Assembly: GCA_019116365.1 (NCBI GenBank)
Contig: DXBT01000022.1
Location: 1-64,000, forward strand
DNA: 64,000 bases
Direction of reading: 5' to 3'
DNA from: Barnesiella merdipullorum
GTDB taxonomy: Bacteria; Bacteroidota; Bacteroidia; Bacteroidales; Barnesiellaceae
Below, one piece after another: positions 27,786-38,500 of this stretch. The translations under genes and the position numbers were made by a program. Each line of letters begins with the position of its first letter. Within the stretch, counting starts at the first letter, position 1. The notes under the pieces are model-generated. The model was not told where the DNA came from. It searched no databases and saw nothing but the letters and a program-made list of their open reading frames with translations.

Positions 27786-29816
27786 TTATTTCTTGAAACG
27801 TATAATCTTGTGGTTGTCACCCATCGAAACCTTGGCCAGGTAAATACCAGTGGGCAGGTTGGAGAGGTCGGCAGCCGGTTCGGCAGTTTCGGCAACGGCG
27901 CTACCCAGCAGGTTGTAAACTACTGCGGTTGCACCCTCGGGCATATAGAGCACGTTGTTGCTGAAGTAGATGGTCTCGGCAGCTACCTCTTCGATACCCG
28001 AAGCCAACGAGAAGGTAACATTAACGGTTACATCTTCGGTCCCTACTTGAATAGGATCGGTTACGTTTTCGAGAGCTTCACCGTTTACCATAACCGAGTT
28101 GATTTCGTAGGTGTCGCCTTGGTTTACAGCATAGAGGTTGCTGTAGGTCTTTACGGCAGCAGGCGACTCGGTCAAGGCTACATGGTAGCGTTGCAGTTCA
28201 TAGGCAGCGTCTTCTTCGGCAGGCGTGTTGTAGGTTACGTTTACCGTTTCACGGCTGTTGGTCTTTTGAACGGCTGTTGCCATGGGGAAGCTGTTGTTGG
28301 AGAGAGCGCCATTTTTGCGATAGTAGGCATTTACATCACCGGCCAGGTTCTCGATCGTTGTGCTTGTGGCCGATTCGGGACGATAGTAGGCTACCAGTCC
28401 TTCGGGAATTTCGTTGAAGCCATACATCGAGGCTTTGATCTCCTCGGGGGTAAGCGTCTTGTTCCAGAGTTGAACCTCTTCTACTTTCGAAGCCATCTGG
28501 TTGTATTTCGAGTCACCGATAGCAAAGTCGCAAGCATCGTAGAGCAGAGCCAAACCACCTTGTTCTACCTCTTGCGAGAGGGCCTCTTCGCCGTTTTTGT
28601 AAACTTTGAAGGTCTTTCCGTTGTTGCTGGTTACCAGCGAAATGAAGGCAAATTCACCGGGATAGAGCGTAGTCGTTTCCGATACGGCGGGAGCTGTAGC
28701 ACCGGGGCAACCGGTTGAGCTGCCATCCCAATAACGATACCACACGGCCAGTTTACCGTTTTGTACACCTACACCATAGGAGCCTTCTACACTCCAGGTG
28801 ATGCTGTTTTGTACGTGACCCATGAATACACCGTTGTAGGCCATAGGCGAAATCCAAGCCGAGAAGGTGTAGTTGCGCGAACGTTGGTCGCTCGCTACCT
28901 GGTTTTGATCGGTGTTGTGCGAACCCAGAACTGTATCGCTGAATCGCAACTGAGCCTCTTCGCTTCCGTAGCCGGGAGCCGACATCAACATGGCGTCGCC
29001 CGTGGTGGCCAGGGTTTGGAACTCGGCCGAGAAGTTAGCGGCAGCATTTACCATATAGGTAGAGTTGGGATAAACGTCACCGTTGTTCTTTACCGATACC
29101 AGTTCGTAACCGCTGTTGGGGGTGGCGGCGATGGTCAGGATAGTACCCTCGGCAACCTCAGTACCCGAAGTAAGAGCAGTCTCGCCGTTTTTGATCGAGA
29201 GTGTTCCGTTCTCGGGGGTGGTAAAGTTGATGGCATATCTCTGGATGTTCGATTTTACCGTTATCTTCACGTCGTAGTAAGTACCCTCGACATATGCCCC
29301 ATCGTATGTGGGATTTGTTTGATCTCCTTCTACAAACATCATTCGCAGTAGATATACGGTTCCGTCTTCTGCATTGGAAGGAATAGTAATACTGGGTAAT
29401 GTTCCATTATCGATGTTTGTCTCACCGTCTTCTACATGGACGAGAACTCCCGTTGTGCTATTTTCAAAATTAGTAGTCTGCTTTTTCCCACAAAATGCTA
29501 AACGGGTCATTTCTTTGTTTTCGTTTGCATCGGAAAACATGGCAAATTTCCCCCAAAAAGTGTTGATGTAAGCAGAAAAACTTACGGTAGCTCCCGGAGC
29601 GGCCAAAATTTCTTGTTGAATTTTTCCATTAGGAGTTTTGGGAATAGAGATGTTTGTCAAGTCTTCCAAGGCACCCGATGTACTGAATGATACAATGTTT
29701 CCTGCATTCCCTTCTTTTGTGTAGGAAGGTGCATTATACCCGTCGAGCGGGTTTTGAGCATTTGCCAGGGCTCCGCCCAGCAGAGCCGTAAGCATCAAAA
29801 GGTAAAGTTTTTTCAT
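27786..29816 (-). CDS. Secreted LamG-domain protein with InlB-B-like repeat and T9SS sorting domain
   Basis: This 676-aa protein with a signal peptide (cut near ANAQ) has no recognised enzyme domain. The N-terminal beta region (about 25-190) is of unknown type. Residues about 192-265 (FTTPENGTLSIKNGE) resemble the divergent InlB B-repeat. A LamG/concanavalin-like domain follows (about 275-460; YTFSAWISPM, VEEVQLWNKTLTPEEI). The C-terminal ~70 residues (GATAVVYNLLGSAV..NLPTGIYLAKVS..IIRFKK) form a type A T9SS domain. It occupies the PUL position where a surface glycan-binding lipoprotein is often found, so glycan capture is the best guess. Hairpins flank it on both sides. Confidence 0.82.
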   Translation of the reverse strand: MKKLYLLMLTALLGGALANAQNPLDGYNAPSYTKEGNAGNIVSFSTSGALEDLTNISIPKTPNGKIQQEILAAPGATVSFSAYINTFWGKFAMFSDANENKEMTRLAFCGKKQTTNFENSTTGVLVHVEDGETNIDNGTLPSITIPSNAEDGTVYLLRMMFVEGDQTNPTYDGAYVEGTYYDVKITVKSNIQRYAINFTTPENGTLSIKNGETALTSGTEVAEGTILTIAATPNSGYELVSVKNNGDVYPNSTYMVNAAANFSAEFQTLATTGDAMLMSAPGYGSEEAQLRFSDTVLGSHNTDQNQVASDQRSRNYTFSAWISPMAYNGVFMGHVQNSITWSVEGSYGVGVQNGKLAVWYRYWDGSSTGCPGATAPAVSETTTLYPGEFAFISLVTSNNGKTFKVYKNGEEALSQEVEQGGLALLYDACDFAIGDSKYNQMASKVEEVQLWNKTLTPEEIKASMYGFNEIPEGLVAYYRPESATSTTIENLAGDVNAYYRKNGALSNNSFPMATAVQKTNSRETVNVTYNTPAEEDAAYELQRYHVALTESPAAVKTYSNLYAVNQGDTYEINSVMVNGEALENVTDPIQVGTEDVTVNVTFSLASGIEEVAAETIYFSNNVLYMPEGATAVVYNLLGSAVAETAEPAADLSNLPTGIYLAKVSMGDNHKIIRFKK

Positions 29817-29866
29817 AAATCAAAAAAGCTATTAAGGATTAAAGATTAAAAGTGATTTATGTAATT

Positions 29867-29901
29867 AACTCCACCGCACACCTGGAGCATGCGGTGGAGT
29901 T
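29867..29901 (-). terminator. Hairpin between the GH85 and LamG genes
   Basis: AACTCCACCGCA (29867-29878) pairs perfectly with TGCGGTGGAGTT (29890-29901). No T-run follows, so it is either an attenuator or an mRNA-processing and stability hairpin. Confidence 0.6.
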
Positions 29902-29914
29902 GAATTGCCAATAA

Positions 29915-32900
29915 TTACTCGGCTACTACTTTGAGTGTTCTGATACGTTTGTTGTCTTTCGAAACAGCAACGTAGTAAACACCTTTACCGCCGTTGATCG
30001 TAAGCGTGCAGATTTCGCCGGCCATAGCCTCGTGTTTGCGGGTTGTTACCAGGCGACCCTGTGCGTCATATACGTCGATTACATAGTTGCCATCGGCTGC
30101 AAATTGCAGGTTCACGTTGTCGATGAAGGGGTTGGGATATACGGTGAGGTTGTTCACCAGGTTGTCCTCAACGCCCGATCCTTCGAGAACTACCACGATG
30201 TACTCGTCTTTGGTCTTCGAGTCCGAACCCCAGCCGTTGGTCAATGTGAGCGTTACGCTGTATTTACCGTCTTTGCTGAAGGTGGCCGTAGCGTTGTCTC
30301 CGTTGTTCACTACCTCGGCATCGGGGATGGTGAAAGCCGATGTTGTCGTGATAGGCATAGTACCCGACATGGCGGGGTTACCCTCTACGTTGATGTTGGC
30401 AGGCAGGAGGTTTTCTTCGTTGAGCGAAGTGTTTTCACCGCCCGAACCTCTGATTTCTACGTAAGATGCTTTGCTGGTTGTCGAGAGAGTACCTTTGTTT
30501 TCGAAGGTCTTGTCGGCATCGTTGTAGTCGTCGCTTTCGAACGTCCAGTAACCTTTCAGGTCGCTGGGAATCTCACGACCGTAGTATCCCTTCATGGCAT
30601 CTACTACTTCGGTATCGCTCAAGGCTTTGTGCCATATTTGTACATCGTCGATGGTGCCTGTGAATCCAGCATAGTACACGCGCGATCCACCGATGAAGAT
30701 GGGAGCCTCGGCTACAGCGCCCGTACCACCGTTGAGGTCAGAATAAGTGAGTTTGGGATATTCGGCTTCGCCCGTTTTCTTACCGTTGAAATAGATGCGT
30801 TGTTTGCTACCGTCGTAGGAAATCAATACATGCGTCCATTGGTTCTCGCTCAAGCTGTAACCATCGGTCATACAGTTGGGGTTGGGGTTTTCGTGTCTGT
30901 TACCGCCTCCACCTACTTGATCTACATAGGTATTACCACCATACATGGTGTAGGAGAGGACATTGGCATCACGCACTTTTTTACCATCAGCGTCATACTT
31001 CTCGGGCCATACATCGAGCCAGAATGTTCCCCAGTTGTTGTGCGGCCAGTGAATATCCAGGTCTCTTTGTCCCATGAGTCCCATAGCGTGTTGGGCATAG
31101 GTGAACTTCTCGGGCTTGATCCACAAGGCGATGGTGTATTGGTTTTGGTTCATCGGCAGGAACTCGGCAGGGATACGGAAGATATAGGGGTCGTCGATAC
31201 GAAGACCGCGCGATACGGTACCTTCGCCTTTGTTACCGGTGTAGCTCAGCGTGACTTCTTCGTCGGCACTGGTTACGTTGGTCTTCGAAGCCGTGAAATC
31301 TTCAATCGAGGGAATCGATCCTGTGCTCTCGGGAGAGATTTGGATGTAGCCACGATACATGAGTGTGCTCAAATCGAAGTTGGTTATTTTCACATCGTAA
31401 TAGCCTTCGTCTTGGAGCGTGGTGGTAAATGATTTTCCTCCACTTTGAGAAGCAACAGCGTTACCGCCCGTGGTGGCATTGATAATTTCCCAAACGTAAG
31501 GAGCTTCCTGGTTGGGGTCGATGAGCGAGAGGGTGAACTCTTCGCCGGCCTTGATCACGGCTTTGTCGCATACGATACCATCGACCAGCGTCAGATCGGT
31601 TGTCATGTAGTTGGTCCAGGTGATGGCGCTCTTGGTTACACCGTCGGGAGCTACGGCGCAAACACCTACGCGGTAGTCGGTCACTTCGGTATTGGCCGAT
31701 ACGGGAGCACTTACTACATAGTGGGCCCACGACGAGGTGGTACCGCAGAGGATAGGATCTTCGCCTTGTGCCTGTACATATACTTCGAAGTACCAGGTAT
31801 CTACATCTTCGTTATAGACGGGGATAGAGGGATCGGCGTCGTTTTTGGTCGATGCGCAGTCCCAGCTGAACTTGAAGTCGAGCGAGTTGTAGGTACGTTT
31901 TTTCAGGATATTGTTTTCGGCCGTTGTGATGGTGGGTTGTACCGGAGCAAACGTTTTGGCGGGGATGATAGACATCTCGCCGATGAGGATTTCGTAGTTG
32001 GCCGGGGTATTCTCAAACTTGAGGCCGACGAGAGCTACATTACCGTTCATGCCGATTTCAGAGGCTTTGGCCGAAATCTTGGTCCAAGCGCCTTCTTGAG
32101 CACCTGTGATATCGCAGTAGTGGAGTTGATCTTCGCTACCTACAAACGACCAGAAGAGTTTCATGTGGGTATCGGTACCGCTTTTCAGTTTGACAACCAT
32201 CGATACGTCGTCGCTCTCCGACACGTTGAAGTTGGTCTTGAACAAGCGTACGTTCGATACTGCGGTTGCACCGCTGAACTGCATGGACGAACCGGCAAAC
32301 CAGGCGTCGTCGAAGGTGAAGCCACAGGTGATGGGATCGTTGGGTACGTTCTTGTTGTCGTCGGTGATCCACCAGCGCCAGGTGGGCAGGTAGTCTTGTA
32401 CACCCACGTTGAACCATTTGTGGTTGAAGGTTACCTGGCCTTCGTTGCGGAAGGTCTTACCATTGCCCAAGCAGAAACGGGTAACGAACGGCAACTCTTG
32501 CAGTACGCTTCGTGCGGGCAGGAACTCGGCGATACCATGGAATTGTTTCATACCAGCCTCGCTTGAGCTGGTAATACCGTTGGCAATGGCCGGACGCTTG
32601 GCCGGGTTGCGGTTACCACCCGAGAATACTTGCTCTTGTTTTTCGAGGTAGCAGGCCTGTACGGCTTCGTCGCCAGAACCGAACTCCGACGAGTTCTGGT
32701 AAATCATGTTGGTGGTGTGGTTACCCCAGAAGGCGATAGACATTTTGGTATCTTTCAGTGTAGTCCACGAGCCACGGCCCAGCCAGTTACCCTGGATGTC
32801 GTATCCGGCAAAGAGGGTATAGGGGTTGGCTCCCAAGCCTTCGGCATACGATGCCGACGAACTTGCGGAATAATGCCAATCGTAGTTGAGCATGTACATG

Positions 32901-33703
32901 TCGACAACCTGTTTGTTGTTTTTCCACAACCAGTTCTGTTTTCCGTTTCCAAACGACGAACCCAGGTCCATCGAACCGTTGTTGGAGTTGGTGCCATACC
33001 AATATACGTGGAATTGCCAGCCAATCGACTCGGCATATTCGCGGCACTCCGAGAAGAAGTCCTGCAAAGCCGAAGCCTGGGGAACGGTACCCTCGGGGTT
33101 GATACCTACACCGTCGATACCATAGTAGCGCAGGAATTTCACGAATTTCTCTTTCCACTTGAATTGGCCGTTCTCTTTCTCGACAATCATGTTGATGGTG
33201 TTGTTGGACTCGGTGTTGTCGCCACCCCACGAGTCGAAGAACACGAGACCGCCGCTATTGCCTACACCGTTGCGGTGAGTTACGTCGCTGTATGCACCCG
33301 GCACACGTATCCAGGGGAGCGACCAGCCGCCTTGCAGGTCTACATACGACCACATGCTGAAGTTATCGCCGTCGAATACATAGCGGGGCAGCGATTGCCA
33401 ATAGGTATCGGAGATACCCATGGGAGTCCACAAACAGAACTTGCGGGCGGTAGTCATGGTAGGATCTACCTGAGTGGCCGAGTTCTCGAAGCGTTGTTTG
33501 AGGGGAACGCGCGAGATGTAGAAGTTCTCGTCTTCCGAGAGGGGCGTTCCAGGTTCCCAGTTCCTGAAGTATTCAGAGAACGGTTTGGATTTTCCTTCAT
33601 CGAAAGGCATCACGTAGGAGTCATGTGTCGGCACGCTTTGGGCATAGCTACCCACCACGGCTGCACAAGCCAGCACGGAGAGAAGTAATTTCGGTGCTTT
33701 CAT
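29915..33703 (-). CDS. GH85 endo-beta-N-acetylglucosaminidase with LamG, PKD-like and T9SS domains
   Basis: GH85 enzymes cut between the two core GlcNAc residues of N-glycans. The 1262-aa protein has a signal peptide (cut near SYAQ22) and a GH85 barrel (about 90-430). It carries the essential Asn/Glu pair Asn202-Pro-Glu204 in GIDGVGINPEG and the motifs GGLVFFDSWGG and FHVYWYGTNSN. A beta/Fn3-like region spans about 470-790, LamG about 830-1010 (YTIALWIKPE, DDVQIWHKALSD) and PKD-like about 1090-1170. A textbook type A T9SS domain ends the protein (LTVYPNPFIDNVNLQF...GVYYVAVS). It is the first enzyme gene after susD and would start N-glycan release outside the cell. Assignment to GH85 rather than GH18 rests on NxE and the absence of DxxDxDxE. 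Confidence 0.9.
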   Translation of the reverse strand: MKAPKLLLSVLACAAVVGSYAQSVPTHDSYVMPFDEGKSKPFSEYFRNWEPGTPLSEDENFYISRVPLKQRFENSATQVDPTMTTARKFCLWTPMGISDTYWQSLPRYVFDGDNFSMWSYVDLQGGWSLPWIRVPGAYSDVTHRNGVGNSGGLVFFDSWGGDNTESNNTINMIVEKENGQFKWKEKFVKFLRYYGIDGVGINPEGTVPQASALQDFFSECREYAESIGWQFHVYWYGTNSNNGSMDLGSSFGNGKQNWLWKNNKQVVDMYMLNYDWHYSASSSASYAEGLGANPYTLFAGYDIQGNWLGRGSWTTLKDTKMSIAFWGNHTTNMIYQNSSEFGSGDEAVQACYLEKQEQVFSGGNRNPAKRPAIANGITSSSEAGMKQFHGIAEFLPARSVLQELPFVTRFCLGNGKTFRNEGQVTFNHKWFNVGVQDYLPTWRWWITDDNKNVPNDPITCGFTFDDAWFAGSSMQFSGATAVSNVRLFKTNFNVSESDDVSMVVKLKSGTDTHMKLFWSFVGSEDQLHYCDITGAQEGAWTKISAKASEIGMNGNVALVGLKFENTPANYEILIGEMSIIPAKTFAPVQPTITTAENNILKKRTYNSLDFKFSWDCASTKNDADPSIPVYNEDVDTWYFEVYVQAQGEDPILCGTTSSWAHYVVSAPVSANTEVTDYRVGVCAVAPDGVTKSAITWTNYMTTDLTLVDGIVCDKAVIKAGEEFTLSLIDPNQEAPYVWEIINATTGGNAVASQSGGKSFTTTLQDEGYYDVKITNFDLSTLMYRGYIQISPESTGSIPSIEDFTASKTNVTSADEEVTLSYTGNKGEGTVSRGLRIDDPYIFRIPAEFLPMNQNQYTIALWIKPEKFTYAQHAMGLMGQRDLDIHWPHNNWGTFWLDVWPEKYDADGKKVRDANVLSYTMYGGNTYVDQVGGGGNRHENPNPNCMTDGYSLSENQWTHVLISYDGSKQRIYFNGKKTGEAEYPKLTYSDLNGGTGAVAEAPIFIGGSRVYYAGFTGTIDDVQIWHKALSDTEVVDAMKGYYGREIPSDLKGYWTFESDDYNDADKTFENKGTLSTTSKASYVEIRGSGGENTSLNEENLLPANINVEGNPAMSGTMPITTTSAFTIPDAEVVNNGDNATATFSKDGKYSVTLTLTNGWGSDSKTKDEYIVVVLEGSGVEDNLVNNLTVYPNPFIDNVNLQFAADGNYVIDVYDAQGRLVTTRKHEAMAGEICTLTINGGKGVYYVAVSKDNKRIRTLKVVAE

Positions 33704-33771
33704 GTTTTTTTGTTTTGTTTTTTAGTGAATAAAAAAGATCTCAAAAGTTGGTTTGTATTATAAAGTAGTGT

Positions 33772-33808
33772 GGAGAGACCTGCACTCCCGGGGGAATGCA
33801 GGCTCTCC
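33772..33808 (-). terminator. Inter-gene hairpin after susD
   Basis: GGAGAGACCTGCA (33772-33784) pairs with TGCAGGCTCTCC (33797-33808) with one mismatch. It lies 12 nt past the susD stop and lacks a long T-run. It likely keeps susCD transcripts more abundant than the hydrolase genes. Confidence 0.6.
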
Positions 33809-33819
33809 TGTTTTACAGA

Positions 33820-35526
33820 TTACTGACCGGCGGCTTCGGTTTCCCAGCGGCGGTTGTCGCCCAATCCCGAAGGATCTTCTACGTCCCACCACAGGGTTGT
33901 ACGCATCAAGTTGCTACCGCCCAAGGCTTCGATACCCGAGGTGTTGACATCCTGGGCAGCGGCGGCATCGGTCATGTTCCAGGGGATACGGCGAATCATA
34001 CGGCCGTTGCCCAGTGAACCGTCACCGATATCGTTGACGGGGAAGATGCGGGGGTAACCCGTACGACGCAGGTCGTTCCAAGCCTCGAGTCCCATGGGGA
34101 ACATCGAAAGCCATTTTTGAGTGATAATCTTTTCAAGTTTGGTTCTATCATCATCACTATTATCGAGGATTACACCCACGGAGATTAACCCTTTCTTGTT
34201 GTTGCGGCTGTTGTGCGGATCGACATAGTCGATGGTCGTATCGGCCTCTTTTTGGTTCCAATAGTTTCTGAACTGTTCGTCGGTTTGTGCAATATCATAA
34301 TCGTCGAACATGGCTACAATACCATTCAGGTAGTTGATATTCACGGCTGCCGCACCTCCGATACCCCAACGCAAGGCGGCTTCGGCCTGCAGGAAGTAAC
34401 GTTCCGAGAGCTTGAAGATAGCCAAGGGGAAGCTGGCGAAGGCGTCCGACACACCCGAGTATTTGGTGTATTGGTTGTTGTCGTCGCGCGGGGTGAGCTG
34501 GATACCGGCAGGTACACCCACGATGGCCGAGTTGGCTGTCATCGTCACTTCGCCATCTTCGTTGCGGATACCATCGCTGTTCATTTTGAACAGTTTGTCC
34601 ATGAAAGGTACATTCAATCGTTTCATGATGTTCTCGAGCGAGGCGTTCATGCGGGTATCGTTCCACAGGGTCGAGATGAAAGCCAGCGGGTGGTTGGTAC
34701 CGTTGATAGCCATGGTGTTGTATTCGATGCTCTTCTCGATGAGGCCATCGTTGATAGCGGCTTCGGCTTCGGCCTTGGCTCTGGTGGGATCGACGTTACT
34801 CATACGCATGGCCATGCGCAGACGAATCGAGTTGGAGAACTGGCGCCAGGTATCTACGCTACCGCAGATTTTGTCGTATTGAGCCAGAATGGTGTTGATG
34901 GTATCCTGATGCTCCTTGGGCGTGTTGTTGAAGTTTTTCAAGATTTCGCCGGCATCTTTGAGGTTGACAAAGAGCGAGTCGTAGATCTGGTCCATGGGCT
35001 CGTAGGTAACGGGAGGTTCCTGAACGTCGTTCTTGTAGTCGGTCCAGGGGAAGGGGCCATACACGTCGGACAACTCGAGAGCTGAGAAGCAATACATGAT
35101 GTTACACATGGCGCCGAGCTCTTTCAGGTTGAGCTGTGCGGCCGACCGCATCACGGGCAGGGTGGCTTGTGCTACCAGGAAGAAACTAGCCTTGGGACCG
35201 TCGCAATATTGAGCAAAGTAGCGGTAGGTCGAAGGCAGGTTACCACTGAAGTTTTGGGTACCGGCCATGTAGCCCGAGTAGTTGTCGATGTGGATATTGA
35301 ACTGCACCTGGTAGATGTGTGCGCCATTTTGGGCTCCCACATCGTGCATCTTTTGTTGAGCCGTGAGGAACATACCGGCTGCCTGTTCGTAGGTTTCGGC
35401 TACGGAGAGTTCGCCCGAGCCTACCTCGATGTTGGAGTTGAGGTCGTCGAGCAGGGGGTCGCCACAGCCTACCATAGTCAGGGCGGCGGCCAGTGCAAAT
35501 ACGGAAGAATATATTGTCTTTTTCAT
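33820..35526 (-). CDS. SusD-like outer-membrane glycan-binding lipoprotein
   Basis: This 568-aa SusD/RagB-family (SusD-like_2) lipoprotein is the lid of the SusC channel, on the cell surface. The signal peptide ends at the lipobox MVGC, followed by GDPLLDD. Tetratricopeptide-like helices and the characteristic KWLSMFPMGLEAWNDLRRTGYP near the C-terminus (shown in part: EAWNDLRRTGYP) are visible. An upstream in-frame ATG at 35544 overlaps the susC stop (TAATG). The ATG at 35526 follows AAAGGTAAC and directly opens a normal signal peptide (MKKTIYSSV), so it is preferred. Confidence 0.93.
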   Translation of the reverse strand: MKKTIYSSVFALAAALTMVGCGDPLLDDLNSNIEVGSGELSVAETYEQAAGMFLTAQQKMHDVGAQNGAHIYQVQFNIHIDNYSGYMAGTQNFSGNLPSTYRYFAQYCDGPKASFFLVAQATLPVMRSAAQLNLKELGAMCNIMYCFSALELSDVYGPFPWTDYKNDVQEPPVTYEPMDQIYDSLFVNLKDAGEILKNFNNTPKEHQDTINTILAQYDKICGSVDTWRQFSNSIRLRMAMRMSNVDPTRAKAEAEAAINDGLIEKSIEYNTMAINGTNHPLAFISTLWNDTRMNASLENIMKRLNVPFMDKLFKMNSDGIRNEDGEVTMTANSAIVGVPAGIQLTPRDDNNQYTKYSGVSDAFASFPLAIFKLSERYFLQAEAALRWGIGGAAAVNINYLNGIVAMFDDYDIAQTDEQFRNYWNQKEADTTIDYVDPHNSRNNKKGLISVGVILDNSDDDRTKLEKIITQKWLSMFPMGLEAWNDLRRTGYPRIFPVNDIGDGSLGNGRMIRRIPWNMTDAAAAQDVNTSGIEALGGSNLMRTTLWWDVEDPSGLGDNRRWETEAAGQ

Positions 35527-35543
35527 AATGTTGTTACCTTTCA

Positions 35544-38500
35544 TTAGAATGATGCTTTAAGTGAGATACCGAACGAACGGGTAGTAGGCATGCTGAAGAT
35601 ATCGACATTACCCAGAGCGTTTTGCGTACTTAATGAAGTATCGGGGTCGATGGGAGCGTCGAGATAGAGGAAGAAGAGGTTACGGGCATTGGCCGAAACC
35701 GTGAGGTTCTTGCTCTGTCCGAAGAGGTTGCGGAATGTATAGGCCAGCGAGATTTCACGCAGACGGAAATTGGTGGCGTCATATACATAGTTGCGACCTA
35801 CGGGCGAACCACCACCGATGGTTTGGTAGTATTGGTCAACCGGTACCAGGGTGTTGGTGCCCGGGATATACATGCCGGGTTTGGTGATGGCACCATCGTC
35901 TGAAGTCCAGTAAAGGTTGTTGGCCACGGCGTAGTCGCGAGCCTCGGCTGTGCGTTGCGAAGTACCGAAGTAGTCGAGGTAGGCTTCGGTGAACGAAATA
36001 ACTTTACCGCCTACTTTACCATCGATGAGGAAGTAGAACGAGAAGTCTTTGTAGTTGAAGGTGTTGGACCATCCGAGGGTGTGCTTGGCGTTCATGTTGC
36101 CCAGATACTCATTGGCTTGTCCGTTGAGTTTGAAGGGAGCACCCGTGTTCGGGTCAACTACGATTTCGCCCGTGATTTCGTCGCGCATGAAGTCAACGGC
36201 ATAGAGGTCGCCATACGAACCGCCCTCTTCGAATTTGATCTTCAGACCGCTGAGGTTACCCATGTCGATTTCGTGGATGTATTTCTGACCGTTTTGCTTG
36301 CGGGCTACGGTGAGGATCTTGTTGTCGTTGAAAGCGTAGTTGAAAGTGGTGATCCAGCTGAAGTCGTTGTTGGGTGCAAAGATATACGATGCGGTCAACT
36401 CGACACCCTGGTTGCGCACCTTACCACCGTTGATGTAGATCTCTTTACCGGCGGCACCTTCGTATTTCATGAACTGGTTTTTCATGATGGCGTTGTAGTA
36501 GGTGGCTTGCAACGAGATGGAGCGGTCGAGCAGGCTGATGTCGAAACCGGCCTCGAACGATTGAGTGGTCTCGGGTTTGGGGTCCTTGAAGTTGATGATA
36601 GCACTACTGATGTAGGCACCGGTAGCCGGGTTGCGCGAGGCAGAGGCCAGGAACAGGTTGTTGGGGATCGAGTTACCTACTTCGGAGTAGGAGGCGCGGA
36701 GTTTCAACTCGTTGATTTGCTCGGGCAAGGTGAGCAGTTTGTTCATCTGGGCCGAAGCACCTGCCGAATAGTAGGCGAAGTGGGGATCCATGTCTTTGAA
36801 CTGGGTAAAGGCACGGTACCAGTCGTCGCGGTAGCTACCCTCGACGGTTACCTTGTCTTGCCAGGTTACCTGGGCTGTGGCAAAGATGGCACGCTCCCAG
36901 TTTTTGGTGGTGAGTCCTCCGTAGTTGTCCTTGCTGTTGATGTAGATATCGGAGAGTACGAACTGGTTGCACGAGAGGTCTTCGGTATTGGGTGCACCCG
37001 ATTTGGCAATAGGTGTAATCATCCATTGGTCATACGACGAGTTCATCATGCTACCACCGGCGTTTACACCGATCGTGAAATCTTGAATCTGCTTGTTGTA
37101 GCTCAACATGAAGTCGCCATAGAAGTCTTGCGACTTGGTGTGGTCGAGGATGAGGCGGCCGCGGTCAATCATTTCGGCATTACCCCAAGTCGTAGCGTAT
37201 TGGCGATTCTCGTCGTTGCGCTCGTTGTAGTCGTATTTGATACGGGCCTGCAGGTTGAGGTCGGGGATAATCTGCCAGTTGGCCGTGATGCTACCGAAGG
37301 TACGGTTGATGATCTCTTCGCTGGTCATGCGGTTGAGCAACCACCAGGGGTTGTTCAGGTTGATGGCATCGGTGTACCATACTTGTTTACCGTAGTTCGA
37401 GTCGGAGAGAATAGAGGTCTTACCGCTTTCTACTACCGAGATGGGCAGACCGTTGGAACCGGTTTGCGACACGATGTAGCTATAGGGGTTCGAAGTCCAG
37501 GTTGCATTGGTGTCGTAGTAGTTCTTGCGGTACCAGTTCATATCGAGGTTCCGCGGCGAGGTGTAGAGTTGATAGATGGGGTTGAAGAAGGTACCACCGG
37601 TGGGGCGGTTCTTGGTCTTCTGGTTGATGTAGTTGGCCGAGATATCGATTTTGAGTTTGTCCTTGAAGAACGAGAAACTCTGGCGCAGAGCGATGTTGTG
37701 ACGCTCAAACTTGTTGGTCTCGACAATACCGTTGGCCGTCGTATTTCCGTAGGAGAAATAGGTCTGGGCTACTTTTGAACCACCGCTCAACGAAATAGAG
37801 TTGTTGAAGTTGGTTCCCAGTTTATAGAAGTCGCTGATGTCGTAGGCATTACGCGTGAGGTGATAGGGCGAGTTGGCCGTGTCGTAGTACTCGTTGCCGA
37901 GGGTATTCATGCGTTGACCCCAGCTGTTGGAGTTCATTGAGAAGCCGTTTTCAACCGAGCCCGACATTTGTGCACCGTATGCATTTTGCAGCTTGGGCAA
38001 TACGAGCGGGGTCTCAAACGTAGTGCTGCTCGATACGTCGATGCGCAGCTGGCCTTCTTTACCTTTCTTGGTAGTAATCATGAGCACACCGTTCGAAGCG
38101 GCGCTACCATACAGGGCGGCCGAGTTGGCACCCTTCAGCACGGTGATCGATTCGATATCGTCGGGGTTGAGTTGCGAAAGGGCGTCGCTGCTCTCTTTCG
38201 AACCGTCGGCCATCATCGTGGCACCACCCCCGTCCATATCCATCTGGCCGTTTACGCTGTTCTGCATGGGCACACCGTCGATTACGATAAGGGGCGAGTT
38301 GTTACCCAACATGGAGGCATTACCACGCAACAGGATTTTCGAGGCACCACCGGCACCACCCGAGTTAGGCGTGATGACCAGACCGGCACTCTTACCTTGC
38401 AGCGAGTTGATGAGGTTGGCCTCTTTGGCTCGGGTCAGCTCGTCGCCACCTACGGTTTGGGTCGAGTAGGAGAGGGTCTCTTCCTTACGGGCAATACCCA

